In this document: in pieces, positions 43,293 through 53,179 of the stretch
How the letters are laid out: every line of letters starts with the position of its first letter
How positions within the stretch are numbered: the first letter of the stretch is position 1
Assembly: GCF_019976755.1 (NCBI RefSeq)
Contig: NZ_AP023441.1
Span: 434,001-498,000, forward strand
Source: Nostoc sp. MS1
GTDB taxonomy: Bacteria; Cyanobacteriota; Cyanobacteriia; Cyanobacteriales; Nostocaceae
Direction of reading: 5' to 3'
Length of the DNA: 64,000 bases
Translations under genes and position numbers: made by a program
Notes under the pieces: generated by a model
The model's input: only the letters and a program-made list of their open reading frames with translations
The model's database searches: none
Told to the model about the DNA's origin: nothing

Positions 43293-44606
43293 AGCAAAAA
43301 GTTCTTCTGTTTTTTGTAGCATTGGAGAATTGGTTTGTTTATCAATATCTCTCAGCTTTTCAATATTATTAAACAAAGTTTTATCAAAATACCATGCCTT
43401 TGTTCTTGCACTTGCAAATAGCCTCTGCCTAATTTTGAGTTTACTCTTATCTTCAATTAACTGCTGGATATATTGAAGTGTATTTTCAGCTATTTTGAGA
43501 GCTTGGTTATGTTCTATTACTACAGGACGTTTTCTAGCTTTACGATTACGAAGACGTTTTTGTTTGCCTTCAATCTGCTCTTTTAACGCCTGAATTATTT
43601 GTTCAGCCTGTTCTTTCTTTTTTTCGTTCATCTCATGTATTCTCTGCTTTCTAAGTTCAGAAATACTTAGAGATTTCCTCTCAGGATATTTTTCCAGATA
43701 AACCGCTATGGCTTGTTCTTGATATTGCTTTATGTTATTGTCTATTTTAAAAGTATTGGCAAATAACTCAACTAACAATTGTACAGTTTCTTTATTTTGA
43801 GCAGCCCATATATAAAGCGGACTACTTTGTATGTACTTACGTATAATATGTGACCTATTTTCTCGACGGCTTTGATAATAGGCTTTCTTATTTTCTCTCT
43901 CTTCTGGTGAATCTTTACCAGCCCTTTCTATAAATTTATTTTCCAAGTCATACAATTTATCATCATGGATACTAATTTTTTCTATTTTCTCTTGAGCGTA
44001 GTTCCCTAAATTACCTGTATCTAAAGCTTTTTCTATTCCGATAAAACTACTTTTAACTTGTATAGGGAAATAGCAATCATTCCATTGAATGATTACATCC
44101 CATCGTAAACCAACATCTGCAACACTATCAGATGGAGTTTGAGCGGCAGTAATTCCAGGAAGTGCATTCAAGGCACAACAAATAACATCAACTGTTTTTT
44201 GTCCATGTTGATGATTCTTACTTGTTACCGAATAGCCTCCAAGAAATTCGTTACACATACTCCCAACAAATTCGGGAGATTGAGAATAGCATTTACCTCT
44301 GACACCATACAAATTGCGATCAATTCTACCAGAAAGCAGGAAACGGTTTTTATCATCTTGATATAATTCTAGACACCCAGCACTTTTTGAAAGTTTTATA
44401 AGACTCGGAATAAGTGATTCACTGTCTAATTTAGATTCTTTTATTTTTTGGTGCTGCAAGAAAACAAAACCTGGCTCTAAAAGCAATTTTCGTTGTTCTT
44501 TTGTAAGTGACTGCCACCATTGATTAATAGCATTACCATCAGTGATACCATTTTGCCATTCTAAGATTACATCGTGTGGAATAGAAATTTCTAAGTTATG
44601 TTTCAT
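43233..44606 (-). CDS. PD-(D/E)XK-like nuclease protein, partner of CheB-like gene
   Basis: A 457-aa soluble protein with no known family name to me. Between residues 100 and 190 it has a restriction-endonuclease-like core: helix with E120 (CNEFLGGYSV), then D170 in LRWDVIIQW and 183-QVK-185 in FPIQVKSSF. An acidic residue followed by Q-x-K is a known variant of the PD-(D/E)XK site (Mrr-type). The rest is helical and highly charged, including a KKKEQAEQIIQALKEQIEGK coiled coil and a KRLRNRKARKRP stretch that could bind nucleic acid. It starts 20 bp after the stop of the CheB-like gene on the same strand, so the two form an operon. The combination looks like a defence or mobile-element module. 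Confidence 0.65.
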   Translation of the reverse strand: MKHNLEISIPHDVILEWQNGITDGNAINQWWQSLTKEQRKLLLEPGFVFLQHQKIKESKLDSESLIPSLIKLSKSAGCLELYQDDKNRFLLSGRIDRNLYGVRGKCYSQSPEFVGSMCNEFLGGYSVTSKNHQHGQKTVDVICCALNALPGITAAQTPSDSVADVGLRWDVIIQWNDCYFPIQVKSSFIGIEKALDTGNLGNYAQEKIEKISIHDDKLYDLENKFIERAGKDSPEERENKKAYYQSRRENRSHIIRKYIQSSPLYIWAAQNKETVQLLVELFANTFKIDNNIKQYQEQAIAVYLEKYPERKSLSISELRKQRIHEMNEKKKEQAEQIIQALKEQIEGKQKRLRNRKARKRPVVIEHNQALKIAENTLQYIQQLIEDKSKLKIRQRLFASARTKAWYFDKTLFNNIEKLRDIDKQTNSPMLQKTEELFALIQDFTEIGKDDEFDIKPE

Positions 44607-44626
44607 AAGCTAGACAATTGGTTCAA

Positions 44627-45535
44627 TTATTTTATACTACACAGCCAATTAAATAATGTCATATAATTAGGTTTGCTTTCCAAGGTAACAACTTGATGCT
44701 TAGGTTCTATCTGTAATGCTGTCTTTGGTATTGAGGAAGTCTTATATTTATCTATTCCTAATTCTTCACGACAGCATTCATCTGGAAACTGTACTGCTGT
44801 ATATCCACCAATATTTTGAATGGCTTTCAGTCCATTTGCACCATCTCCATATAGTCCACAAAGAAGTAAAGCTGCTATTTTTGGTTTGCTCTTACTAGCA
44901 GCAACTTCATCCATTAATTTGTCTATGCAAGGCATATCTCTATACATTACTCTTTCTGGGGGGTGATCCTGTGCTGTTGCTTTTAATCGAGATATGTTTG
45001 CGCCAGTAGGCAGTGGGAAATTATGCAAATATTGATCATCAATATTACCCAGATCACGAGCGGTCATTTGCCGCTTTGTACCAGAAGCATCAAATGGGTT
45101 ATTATTAAACCATTCCTCAACTGATTTTTTTGAGCTTTCCACATGGAGTTTTAATTGATATGTATCACCAATAAAACTTGTGGAAAGATATTCTTTCTGT
45201 ACAGGCAGTCCAGGTATATCCAGTCCAGGATCAGGTAGTACATAAATACATCCTGTTTGAACTGTAAATTGCCCAGGAGTAAAAATAAAGGAAAATTGTG
45301 GCTCAAATTCAGGTAAATAAAAATCTAACTTGATTTTAGATTTAAAGTCATCTGGGTTAATTGGTGTTCTGTCCGTTTTATTAAAACCTCTTAGCTTAAA
45401 ATATTGATGAATTGCAATAATTACTGCCCATTCATCTAAAAATTTGCTATCCATCAATGCTTTACTAATTTTTTGAGGCGTATTTTTGTTAAAAGTAGAA
45501 CCGCCAATAATAAGGATTTTCCTAGCTGGCTTCAT
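44627..45535 (-). CDS. CheB-like methylesterase-fold protein without receiver domain
   Basis: A 302-aa protein whose C-terminal part matches the CheB catalytic domain: LLLCGLYGDGANGLKAIQNI then GGYTAVQFPDECCR and SSIPKTAL (CheB: GMGSDGA.GL..I...GG.TI.QDP...). The other triad positions are present: Ser13 in LIIGGSTFN, His43 in VIIAIHQYF, and Asp231 in GDGA. GCIYVLPDPG and PCIDKLMDEVAAS align to the middle of CheB. There is no receiver domain and no chemotaxis gene nearby, and the PD-(D/E)XK nuclease gene follows 20 bp downstream. An ester or amide hydrolase acting with the nuclease is inferred; the substrate is unknown. Confidence 0.75.
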   Translation of the reverse strand: MKPARKILIIGGSTFNKNTPQKISKALMDSKFLDEWAVIIAIHQYFKLRGFNKTDRTPINPDDFKSKIKLDFYLPEFEPQFSFIFTPGQFTVQTGCIYVLPDPGLDIPGLPVQKEYLSTSFIGDTYQLKLHVESSKKSVEEWFNNNPFDASGTKRQMTARDLGNIDDQYLHNFPLPTGANISRLKATAQDHPPERVMYRDMPCIDKLMDEVAASKSKPKIAALLLCGLYGDGANGLKAIQNIGGYTAVQFPDECCREELGIDKYKTSSIPKTALQIEPKHQVVTLESKPNYMTLFNWLCSIK

Positions 45536-45593
45536 TTTTATAATTGACCCTGTTCTTAAAATTGTTGATAATTGCTATATATCAAACTAAAAA

Positions 45594-45618
45594 AGGGATA
45601 AGCAAAATGCTTATCCCT
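45594..45618 (-). terminator. Terminator of ahcY
   Basis: Perfect 11-bp stem AGGGATAAGCA / TGCTTATCCCT with a 3-nt loop, and a T-run on the minus strand (CCCTTTTTTAG). It lies 23 bp after ahcY. Confidence 0.88.
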
Positions 45619-45640
45619 AAACAATTAACTAATTAATTGA

Positions 45641-46918
45641 TCAAGTTCCACTAGTCCAGGAATTGATGTATTCAATTTGGTCTGGTGTGAGGGTGTCGAT
45701 GTAAATACCCAAGGCTTGCAACTTCAAGCGGGCAATTTCTTGGTCAACTTCAGTAGGAACTGAATGTAAACCGGGTTCTAACTTACCTTTGTTCTTCACT
45801 AGGTATTCTACTGCTAAGGCTTGGTTCGCAAAGCTCATATCCATTACGGCGCTTGGGTGTCCTTCGGCGGCTGCTAGGTTAATCAAGCGTCCTTCACCCA
45901 AAACGATGACTGATTTACCACTGTTGAGGCGATACTCTTCAGTAAAGGGGCGTACTTGCTTGATTTCTTTGGCTTGACTTGCCAAGTATTTCAGGTCAAG
46001 TTCAATATCAAAGTGACCGGAGTTACAAACGATCGCACCATCTTTCATCGCGTCAAAATGTTCACCACGAATGACGTGCTTGTTACCAGTCACGGTAATG
46101 AACAAGTCACCTTGGGTTGCAGCTTCAGCCATTGGTAATACGCGGAAGCCATCCATTACTGCTTCAATAGCTTTGATGGGGTCGATTTCGGTAACTATGA
46201 CGTTAGAACCAAGACCACGGGCGCGGAGGGCTGTACCTTTACCACACCAGCCGTAACCAACTACAACTACAGTTTTACCAGCTAGGAGGATATTTGTAGC
46301 GCGGATAATCCCGTCTAAGGTGGATTGACCTGTACCGTAGCGGTTATCAAAGAAGTGCTTGGTGTCAGCGTCGTTAACGTTGACGGCGGGGAAGGTGAGA
46401 ACGCCATCTTTAAACATGGCTCTGAGACGGACGATACCTGTGGTGGTTTCTTCGGTAGTCCCAATTAAGTCAGCAATCTGGTGTTGACGTTCTTTTACCA
46501 GGGTTGCTACCACGTCGCTACCATCGTCGATGATCACGTTGGGGCGATGGTCTAAAGCGATTTGCACGTGACGGTTATAGGTTTCCGCATCTTCGCCTTT
46601 TTGCGCGAATACGGGAATTTCATGGTCTAAGACGAGGCTGGCTGCTACGTCGTCTTGTGTGGATAGGGGGTTACTCGCAATTAACAGCGCGTCTGCACCA
46701 CCAGCTTTGAGCGCGATCGCCAAATGTGCTGTTTCTGTGGTGATGTGGGCGCAAGCTACAAGACGCAAGCCAACAAAGGGCTTTTCTTGAGCAAAGCGAT
46801 CGCGGATTTGCCGTAATACTGGCATTTCCCGTCCAGCCCATTCAATACGCTGTCTTCCCAAGGGAGCGAGGGCGAGGTCTTTAACCTCGTGCTTTAATCG
46901 GGGAGAAGTTGCGGTCAT
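45641..46918 (-). CDS. ahcY: S-adenosylhomocysteine hydrolase
   Basis: A 425-aa NAD-dependent enzyme that breaks S-adenosylhomocysteine to adenosine and homocysteine, so keeping methyl transfer going. Landmarks are VACAHITTETAHLAIALKAGG, GRWCGKGTALRARGLG-type NAD site (VVVGYGWCGKGTALRARG), ITVTGNKHVIRGEHFDAMKDG and the C-terminal LYIDTLTPDQIEYI-like KLQALGIYIDTL. I set the start at 46918 (MTATSPRLKHEV), which has an AGAGG site nine bases upstream. A frame extending to 46966 lacks one. Length is normal for cyanobacteria. It is a single gene with its own terminator. Confidence 0.97.
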   Translation of the reverse strand: MTATSPRLKHEVKDLALAPLGRQRIEWAGREMPVLRQIRDRFAQEKPFVGLRLVACAHITTETAHLAIALKAGGADALLIASNPLSTQDDVAASLVLDHEIPVFAQKGEDAETYNRHVQIALDHRPNVIIDDGSDVVATLVKERQHQIADLIGTTEETTTGIVRLRAMFKDGVLTFPAVNVNDADTKHFFDNRYGTGQSTLDGIIRATNILLAGKTVVVVGYGWCGKGTALRARGLGSNVIVTEIDPIKAIEAVMDGFRVLPMAEAATQGDLFITVTGNKHVIRGEHFDAMKDGAIVCNSGHFDIELDLKYLASQAKEIKQVRPFTEEYRLNSGKSVIVLGEGRLINLAAAEGHPSAVMDMSFANQALAVEYLVKNKGKLEPGLHSVPTEVDQEIARLKLQALGIYIDTLTPDQIEYINSWTSGT

Positions 46919-47321
46919 TAAATATACCTCTAAAAAGTCAAACGAGTTACGTAATTGCTTACGCACTCTACTAGATTATTCCATGACTAGCAAATTTTGG
47001 GAGTAATTGCCAAAAACCTAGTCAATGGTTTCCTGGATTAGCTTGACGTTTCTCTTACACAATGTCAACGCCAGACTCAGCTTTTTCCTTTTTACTTGAT
47101 TTCTGGTAAAAGTATTAGGAATGTTTTCTAACGCTTGCCTTTACAGTAAGCAAAAGCCTATTGTCATCTATCTAAAGATAGTAAATAAACAGTTAAATCA
47201 ACATTTAAACCCAAAAACTCAACTTTAGATAGGTACAACTACCGCGTTGAATTTTGGAGGATAGCTAAGGAAAAGCTCAATAGGACTTTTATAATTTTGA
47301 ATTTTTTAAGGAGGTGTGGTA
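46919..47321. other. Divergent promoter region of ahcY and MscS gene
   Basis: A 403-bp AT-rich intergenic stretch. I looked for an S-adenosylhomocysteine riboswitch and see no supporting stem arrangement on the ahcY strand. The MscS ribosome-binding site AAGGAGG is at 47307-47313. Confidence 0.5.
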
Positions 47322-48956
47322 GTGAAATTTAACTTTTTGGCGATCGCGGGTTCAATGGCTATTACCATTGTCTCTATGCCAAAAGCGACAGCCCAGATTC
47401 CATTTTTACAACAACTACCAGTACCAACCAGTGCCAGCAACCAGCCGGATAATAAAGTTGTATCTGAGTGGGTTTATTTGGATGGTCGCCGCTTATTTCA
47501 AATAGCAGCAACTAAAAATAATCTTGCAGAACGCAAGGAAAACATTGAGCAGAATTTGCAAGAAATTACTCGTAATTATGTACGTTCATCGGCAGCAGAA
47601 CCTAATGTACAAGTCCTCACACTCAACGGATTACCAGTAATTTACGTTAACAATCGTTACTTAATGACGATCACGCCTCAAGATGGTAGCCAAGGTGAGG
47701 GTGATGCTTTTGCATTAGCTGAAAGTATTAAAGAGTCGTTAAAGCAAGACTTACAACGAGCAAGACAAGAACGACAAACTCAATTTTTCGTTGACCAAGC
47801 AAAAATTGCTGGTGCGATCGCCTTAACCATGCTGATCGCCAGTTGGGGAGTTACACGTTGGCAACGTCGTGTTTTCAAGAACTCTGCACAATCTGGGGCT
47901 TCTTCCCTACCAGATACCAATCAAATTACAACCCAGTTAAATCAACAGCAGCAGCGACATCTGCGAGAAGTCAAAAGAAGGCTATTTCAATTCACCCAAC
48001 TAGGTATTTGGGGTGGGGGAAATTTCATTATTTTGGGTTTATTTCCTTATACACGTAGCTTGCAAGTAGCTATTCTCGCAGCAGCCCAAATTCCTTTACG
48101 ATTAGCTGTGGTAGGCGTAGGAACTTATGTAGTGATACGTTTGACCTATGCGCTGATTGACCGCTTTACCACCACCCTCATTAGCAGTGGTGCTTTGCTC
48201 ACAACAGCAGAAGCCGCCGAACGTCTGCGATTGCGAGTCTCTACATTCTCTGGGGTAACGAAAAGTATTTCTACCATCGTCTGTGTAGGAGTTGGGATTC
48301 TACTAGCGTTGGTATCCTTGGGTATAGATATCGTTCCTTTATTGGCTGGTGCGAGTTTAGTTGGTGTAGCTGTATCTTTAGCCTCACAGAACTTAATCAA
48401 AGATGCAATCAACGGCTTTCTGATTATTTTAGAAGACCAGTACGCTTTAGGTGATGTGATTAATGTTGGTAATTTCGGCGGCTTAGTAGAGAATCTTAAT
48501 CTGCGTATGACTCAGATACGCGACTCGGAAGGACGGTTAATTACAATTCCCAATAGTGAAATTAAAATTGTGGCTAATCTCTCCAGCCGTTGGTCACGCG
48601 CAGATTTATCTATACCTGTAGATTATCAAGCCGATATTGACAAAGTTTTAAAGTTGATTGGCGATGTCGCTTTAAAGATGGATCAAGATCCCCTTTGGCA
48701 AAGGCAGATTATCGAAACACCGCAAGTATTGGGAGTTGATAATTTTGGCGATCGCGGTTTGATTATCCGCGTCTGGATTAAAACGCAACCCCTCAAGCAA
48801 TGGGACGTAGCCAGAGAATACCGCCGCCGCCTGAAAATTGCTTTCGATCAAGCAGGTATCTTTATTCCTGTACCACAACAAGCAGTTTGGGTGAATGATA
48901 ATCCTCATGTACTACACGCGCAGGAGAATGGGAAGGGAGTGGGGAGTGGGGAGTAG
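47322..48956 (+). CDS. MscS-family mechanosensitive channel, signal-peptide type
   Basis: A 544-aa protein with a signal peptide (LAIAGSMAITIVSMPKATA), an extracytoplasmic domain (about 35-160), four membrane segments and the MscS pore and beta domain (LLAGASLVGVAVSLASQNLI then KDAINGFLIILEDQYALGDV). GTG at 47322 is chosen because AAGGAGG lies eight bases upstream, whereas the GTG at 47316 is only two bases away. It releases solutes on hypo-osmotic shock or acts as a small-conductance channel. The last residues (KGVGSGE) and the stop are encoded by GGGGAGT heptamers, so the native C-terminus may have been altered. Confidence 0.92.
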   Translation: MKFNFLAIAGSMAITIVSMPKATAQIPFLQQLPVPTSASNQPDNKVVSEWVYLDGRRLFQIAATKNNLAERKENIEQNLQEITRNYVRSSAAEPNVQVLTLNGLPVIYVNNRYLMTITPQDGSQGEGDAFALAESIKESLKQDLQRARQERQTQFFVDQAKIAGAIALTMLIASWGVTRWQRRVFKNSAQSGASSLPDTNQITTQLNQQQQRHLREVKRRLFQFTQLGIWGGGNFIILGLFPYTRSLQVAILAAAQIPLRLAVVGVGTYVVIRLTYALIDRFTTTLISSGALLTTAEAAERLRLRVSTFSGVTKSISTIVCVGVGILLALVSLGIDIVPLLAGASLVGVAVSLASQNLIKDAINGFLIILEDQYALGDVINVGNFGGLVENLNLRMTQIRDSEGRLITIPNSEIKIVANLSSRWSRADLSIPVDYQADIDKVLKLIGDVALKMDQDPLWQRQIIETPQVLGVDNFGDRGLIIRVWIKTQPLKQWDVAREYRRRLKIAFDQAGIFIPVPQQAVWVNDNPHVLHAQENGKGVGSGE

Positions 48957-48970
48957 GAAGTGGGGGAAGA
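48934..48970. repeat. GGGGAGT heptamer array at the end of the MscS gene
   Basis: GGGAAGGGAGTGGGGAGTGG, then GGAGTAGGAAGTGGGGG, overlapping the last codons (KGVGSGE*) of the channel gene. It is followed by the IS630 relic. Confidence 0.8.
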
Positions 48971-49041
48971 TGAGGGAGTCTGACAGGTGTAGGTTTTTGA
49001 TGTGGGTATGAGTGGACACTCTCAAACAGAGTTCTAAGTAG

Positions 49042-49377
49042 GTGGTTGCAATTAAATATAAAGCCCAACAAACTTTAGATGAAACTGGTCGTATCACTGT
49101 AGTTGTTCAAGACAATGGCTGTTTGCATAGGAGTAACAAAGCAAAACAACGATGGCAACAATGGCAAGAACAGCGATTATACCTGTTTTTCTTACCACCA
49201 TATTGTTCCCAAATGAATCGAATTGAGGAGGAGTGGCATCAATTGAAAACTCATGAGATTGCTGGACAGATGTTTGATAATAATTATGATTTAGCGATGG
49301 CAAGTATTGATGGCATTGAAGCCAGAAGCCTTAAGAATGGATATGCTCTTGAGCGTTTTATATTTAATTGCACATAG
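49042..49377 (+). pseudogene. IS630-family transposase C-terminal remnant
   Basis: A 111-codon fragment with the IS630/mariner DDE signature LYLFFLPPYCSQMNRIEEEW (the last Glu of DDE and its surroundings), and VVVQDNGCLHRSN with the second Asp. The N-terminal HTH and first Asp are missing, as the frame begins abruptly next to the STRR. I see no terminal inverted repeats or TA duplications by eye. It is a decayed insertion sequence. Confidence 0.85.
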
Positions 49378-49663
49378 CTACTTATTTGAATCTCATTAGG
49401 GAGTCTTAAAACTCTTTTAGAGAACTTTAGAAAAGTTCTTGGTTGTGATTTTAGCCTGGTAAGGCAAATTCCCACAAATTCATGGTTTATACATAAAACA
49501 TTAAGTAACGAATATAGCTTTTGAAACAGCCTCCAAGAAATTCAAAATTCCTGAAAAAGCTGCTATTTAGCCATCTGGAGGTAATAAAGCGATTTTTAAA
49601 TGCAAACCTAATGTTATACCTGAGACAAAACATCAATCAGATAATAATGCCAGGATATCAACA

Positions 49664-51685
49664 ATGAACCGTGAAATTACTGAACCCCGATTTCCAGAGG
49701 CAGCAATGACTGCTAGTCGTGAGGAACTAACGAATTTACCTCTGAATGTAGTTGATGGACATATACCGACAGATTTAGCTGGACACATGTTTATCATTGC
49801 TCCTGTAGGTACTGTAGCTTCTGGGGGTTTACCTAATCCTCATGGAACCCACATTTTTAACAGTGATGGGATGATTTACCGCTTGGACTGGCAAGATGGA
49901 CAGGTGACAGTGAAGACCAAGCTGGCACGTACACCATGCCACTATGCAGATCAAGCAACTTTTAAGTATCCTGCTTATCGCTCTCATCAATTCCGTGATC
50001 ATGGGTTGTTGCGCTTCTCCCCTTCCTTGGGCTTGCGAGATGAAGTAGATATTGCTTTTCTCGCCTTTAAAACGAGCGCAAATAGCCAAGAGCGATTAAT
50101 GATTACCTATGATGCTGGTCGTCCTTACGAAATTGATACCGATAGTCTAGAGGTAGTTACCCCAGTGGGAGGCAATACTGAGTGGCAACCATTTCTACCT
50201 TTTTCTTATCCATTTCCCCCGGTGTTGAGTACATCTCACCCAGCTTTTGATGGTTATACTAACGAAGTTTTCTTAGTTAACTATGGCCGATCGCTAGATA
50301 ATTTTTTAGAAAGTGCGCGTTTCATTTATCAGCTAGAACAATTACCCGATGAACTAGAACAACTGCTAAATGCGATCGCTAAACTTTTAGAAAATAATCC
50401 CCTACAACTTCCCTTGGGAATGTTCTTTAAGTTTTCGCAGAGATTGGGGCAACAATTTTTTGACTGGATTGAGCATAAGTTAGGCACTGCCATGCCCAAT
50501 TTTGTTTATCTGTTGCAGTGGGATGGTGTAGGTAAACTCAATCGCTGGCAGTTAATGCTACCCGATGGTTCTCCAGTACGCATTGAACAAAGCATCCATC
50601 AGTTGACTGTTACCCAAGATTATGTAGTGCTGATGGACACTTCCCTCAAGGTTGGGCCAGAACAAATCCTCAATAACCCAGTTCCCGATAGTTGGGAAAC
50701 TGAGCGTTTACTACGACTGTTACTGACGCGATCGCAGCAACCCAATTCTCCAATTTATATAGTACGTCGGGCTGACCTCAAGGCAGATGTCGATACTGTA
50801 GTAGTCCGTCCAGCCGTCATTCCTCTAGAAACAGTACATTTTTTGACCGATTACGAAAATCCCGACGGGCAAATCACTCTGCACACTGCCCATCTCTGCG
50901 CCACAGATATTGCTGAATGGGTACGCAAATATGATGTCTCCAAATTTGACGCTCCCAAGTCTGCGCCTCTATGGTTAGGTGGAATGCTGGCTAATGGGCA
51001 AATGGATATCGGTCGTCTGGGTCGTTATCAAATAGACGGCGAAACAGGTCAAATCCGAGATGCTAAAGTAATTTACGATACTCGCCGTCATTGGGGTATA
51101 GGCTTCTATGCTTCTCAAGAAAAGCTGGCTTCTGGATTGCCTCCCAAGCGATTTGATAACGTTTATTGGCAATCTCTCGGTTTTTGGCCAGAATTACTAA
51201 CTGAGTTTATTTACAATTTATACAAAGATTATCCCTACCGAGTTGTACCACTACAAGAACTACTGCAACGAGAAGAAGCATTTCATCATCGCCCTTCTTC
51301 TTTATTCCGGGTAGATACAACCAAAATGGAGGTAGCAGATTTTTATGATGCACCCCCCGGCTACTTCATGAGTTCGCCTCAGTTTATCCCTAGATTAAAC
51401 GGCGATGGTAGTTCTACAGACGGCTATATTGTTTGTACAGCATTTGGGGAAAATAGCAACGAAATTTGGGTCTTCCAAGCCGATAAGTTAGGGGCTGGCC
51501 CCGTATGCAGATTGAGCCATCCACAACTGAATTTTGGCTTTACAATGCACACGGCTTGGTTATCAGAAATTGCACCTCGCACTGCTAGTTACGACATCCC
51601 TGTGCGCCAAGATTACGATCCGCTACTTAAACAACCAGCTATTCAGCAATTATTCCGAGACGCAGTTTATCCGCACTTTCAGTAA
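49664..51685 (+). CDS. Carotenoid oxygenase family protein
   Basis: A 673-aa RPE65/CCD-family protein, longer than typical cyanobacterial members (about 480-500 aa). The family runs from PTDLAGHMFIIAPVGTV and THIFNSDGMIYRLDWQDG to TMHTAWLSEIAPRT. Histidines of the expected iron site are seen as HGTHIFNSDG, LSTSHPAFDGY, TVHFLTDYENPDG and MHTAWL, but I could not confirm all four ligands. Extra segments (about residues 215-280) explain the length. It is followed 41 bp downstream by a flavin amine oxidase, so both probably act on one substrate, perhaps a carotenoid or apocarotenoid. Confidence 0.82.
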   Translation: MNREITEPRFPEAAMTASREELTNLPLNVVDGHIPTDLAGHMFIIAPVGTVASGGLPNPHGTHIFNSDGMIYRLDWQDGQVTVKTKLARTPCHYADQATFKYPAYRSHQFRDHGLLRFSPSLGLRDEVDIAFLAFKTSANSQERLMITYDAGRPYEIDTDSLEVVTPVGGNTEWQPFLPFSYPFPPVLSTSHPAFDGYTNEVFLVNYGRSLDNFLESARFIYQLEQLPDELEQLLNAIAKLLENNPLQLPLGMFFKFSQRLGQQFFDWIEHKLGTAMPNFVYLLQWDGVGKLNRWQLMLPDGSPVRIEQSIHQLTVTQDYVVLMDTSLKVGPEQILNNPVPDSWETERLLRLLLTRSQQPNSPIYIVRRADLKADVDTVVVRPAVIPLETVHFLTDYENPDGQITLHTAHLCATDIAEWVRKYDVSKFDAPKSAPLWLGGMLANGQMDIGRLGRYQIDGETGQIRDAKVIYDTRRHWGIGFYASQEKLASGLPPKRFDNVYWQSLGFWPELLTEFIYNLYKDYPYRVVPLQELLQREEAFHHRPSSLFRVDTTKMEVADFYDAPPGYFMSSPQFIPRLNGDGSSTDGYIVCTAFGENSNEIWVFQADKLGAGPVCRLSHPQLNFGFTMHTAWLSEIAPRTASYDIPVRQDYDPLLKQPAIQQLFRDAVYPHFQ

Positions 51686-51726
51686 ATGCGATCGGCACAT
51701 TACTAATACTTAGGAATTAACAGTAT

Positions 51727-53070
51727 ATGACTAAACTCTCTCAAGATGCACGAATTTGTATTGTCGGTGCAGGCGCAGGTGGATTATCTACAGCTTACTT
51801 TTTAAAAAAACAAGGCTACCGCAACGTAGTTGTCTTAGAAAAAGCAGGACGGGTAGGGGGATTATGTTGTTCTATTACTTACAATTCCCGTTCTTTTGAC
51901 TTAGGTGCAAATTATCTCACTCCTGCCTATAAAGAAATCCTCAAAATAGCGGCAGAAGTCGGCGCTCAACTTTACACTGAAGGGTCAGGGCAAGTCTACA
52001 ACCCATTTAAATCTCAACCGGGAAAACCTGCTTACACCTCAATAAAGAATGCCGTTCTTGCCGGAACTAACATATTGACATTTTCAGCAGCCGTTGGGCG
52101 CTTTTTATGGGAGCGTCTTTTGCTAGATCCAATTATTTCCGTGCCTGGATTTGCTGGTATCAGTCAACATCCCGAACTCACCCAACCTTTTTCAAAGTGG
52201 TTAGCGCAGAAAGATTTGTCATGCTTAGAAACTTTGTTTGAAATTCCTATTACGACAATGGGCTATGGCTACTTAAATGAAATCCCCACCGCCTATGCTC
52301 TCAAATACATGACTAGAGAAACATTTTTAACTTTAGTGACCTACGGCGCAGATATGGGCTGTGGTTGGCCAAAAAGATTTATTGATGGTTTTCAACGCTT
52401 CTGGGAACGTGTTGCTTGGGGTCTAAATGTACGCTTGAATATCGACATCAAAGAAATCAAGCGTGGGGCAATTACACGAGTAAAATTTACAGAACAGGAA
52501 CAAATTGTTGACGAGATTGTTACCCGTGAAAAAGTTTTAGAATGTGATTATCTCATCCTCGCTTGTCCGTTAACACTAGATGTTTTAAACAAGTTTCTTG
52601 ATTTGTCAATACCAGAGAAAGACCTATTTGAACAAATAATTCTCAATCCCTACAGCTTGATTACATATCAGATTCCTGATTTGCAAATGCCAACCCCAGT
52701 CACTAATGTCATTCCTGTAAACGCAATGGGAAATCCTTGGTTTATTGCTCAACAGTTCGCTGACAATGACCTAATTGCTTTTTACACTCGCCTAGACCGC
52801 GAGGGAAAAATCACTAAAACAGAAGTTCTCCAAGGGATTGAAAAGACAGTCAAGAATTTGGGTGTGCAGATAGACAAAAATTACTACACCTACGATGAGT
52901 GGCCTTACTTTCCTCACGTTACCTCAGAAGCGATGCAGGCTGGATTTTACGATCACTTAGAAGCCATGCAAGGTCAACGCAAGACCTTCTATGTAGGAGG
53001 TTTGTTGAATTTTGAATTGGTTGAGACAATTGTGGAGTATTCAAAAAGTTTAGTCGAGAAGAACTTTTAG
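51727..53070 (+). CDS. FAD-dependent amine-oxidase/NAD(P)-binding protein
   Basis: A 447-aa flavoprotein. The N-terminal dinucleotide-binding motif is IVGAGAGGLSTAYFLKKQGY with GRVGGLCCSITYNSRSFDLGA (FAD site), and the C-terminal part is FYVGGLLNFELVETIVEYSKSL. The fold is that of phytoene desaturase/amine oxidase enzymes, which suits a carotenoid-modifying role with the oxygenase just upstream. The pair's substrate is not known. A small Cys-rich stretch (GGLCC) is typical of this subgroup. Confidence 0.88.
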   Translation: MTKLSQDARICIVGAGAGGLSTAYFLKKQGYRNVVVLEKAGRVGGLCCSITYNSRSFDLGANYLTPAYKEILKIAAEVGAQLYTEGSGQVYNPFKSQPGKPAYTSIKNAVLAGTNILTFSAAVGRFLWERLLLDPIISVPGFAGISQHPELTQPFSKWLAQKDLSCLETLFEIPITTMGYGYLNEIPTAYALKYMTRETFLTLVTYGADMGCGWPKRFIDGFQRFWERVAWGLNVRLNIDIKEIKRGAITRVKFTEQEQIVDEIVTREKVLECDYLILACPLTLDVLNKFLDLSIPEKDLFEQIILNPYSLITYQIPDLQMPTPVTNVIPVNAMGNPWFIAQQFADNDLIAFYTRLDREGKITKTEVLQGIEKTVKNLGVQIDKNYYTYDEWPYFPHVTSEAMQAGFYDHLEAMQGQRKTFYVGGLLNFELVETIVEYSKSLVEKNF

Positions 53071-53179
53071 CCGAAAAAACTTTAAAGGCGACGGGGTGAC
53101 TTTCCCGTCGCCGAGTCAGTAGCAAAAAACAACTGATAACTGACAATAAAACCCACTCCCTTTTAAGGCTAGAAAGAGC

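Noticed and set aside
46919..47321. Possible S-adenosylhomocysteine riboswitch upstream of ahcY
   Set aside because: The leader is AT-rich and I see no conserved stem-loop or pseudoknot pattern.
48957..49377. Intact IS630 element
   Set aside because: Only the last third of a transposase is readable, with no inverted repeats or target duplication found.
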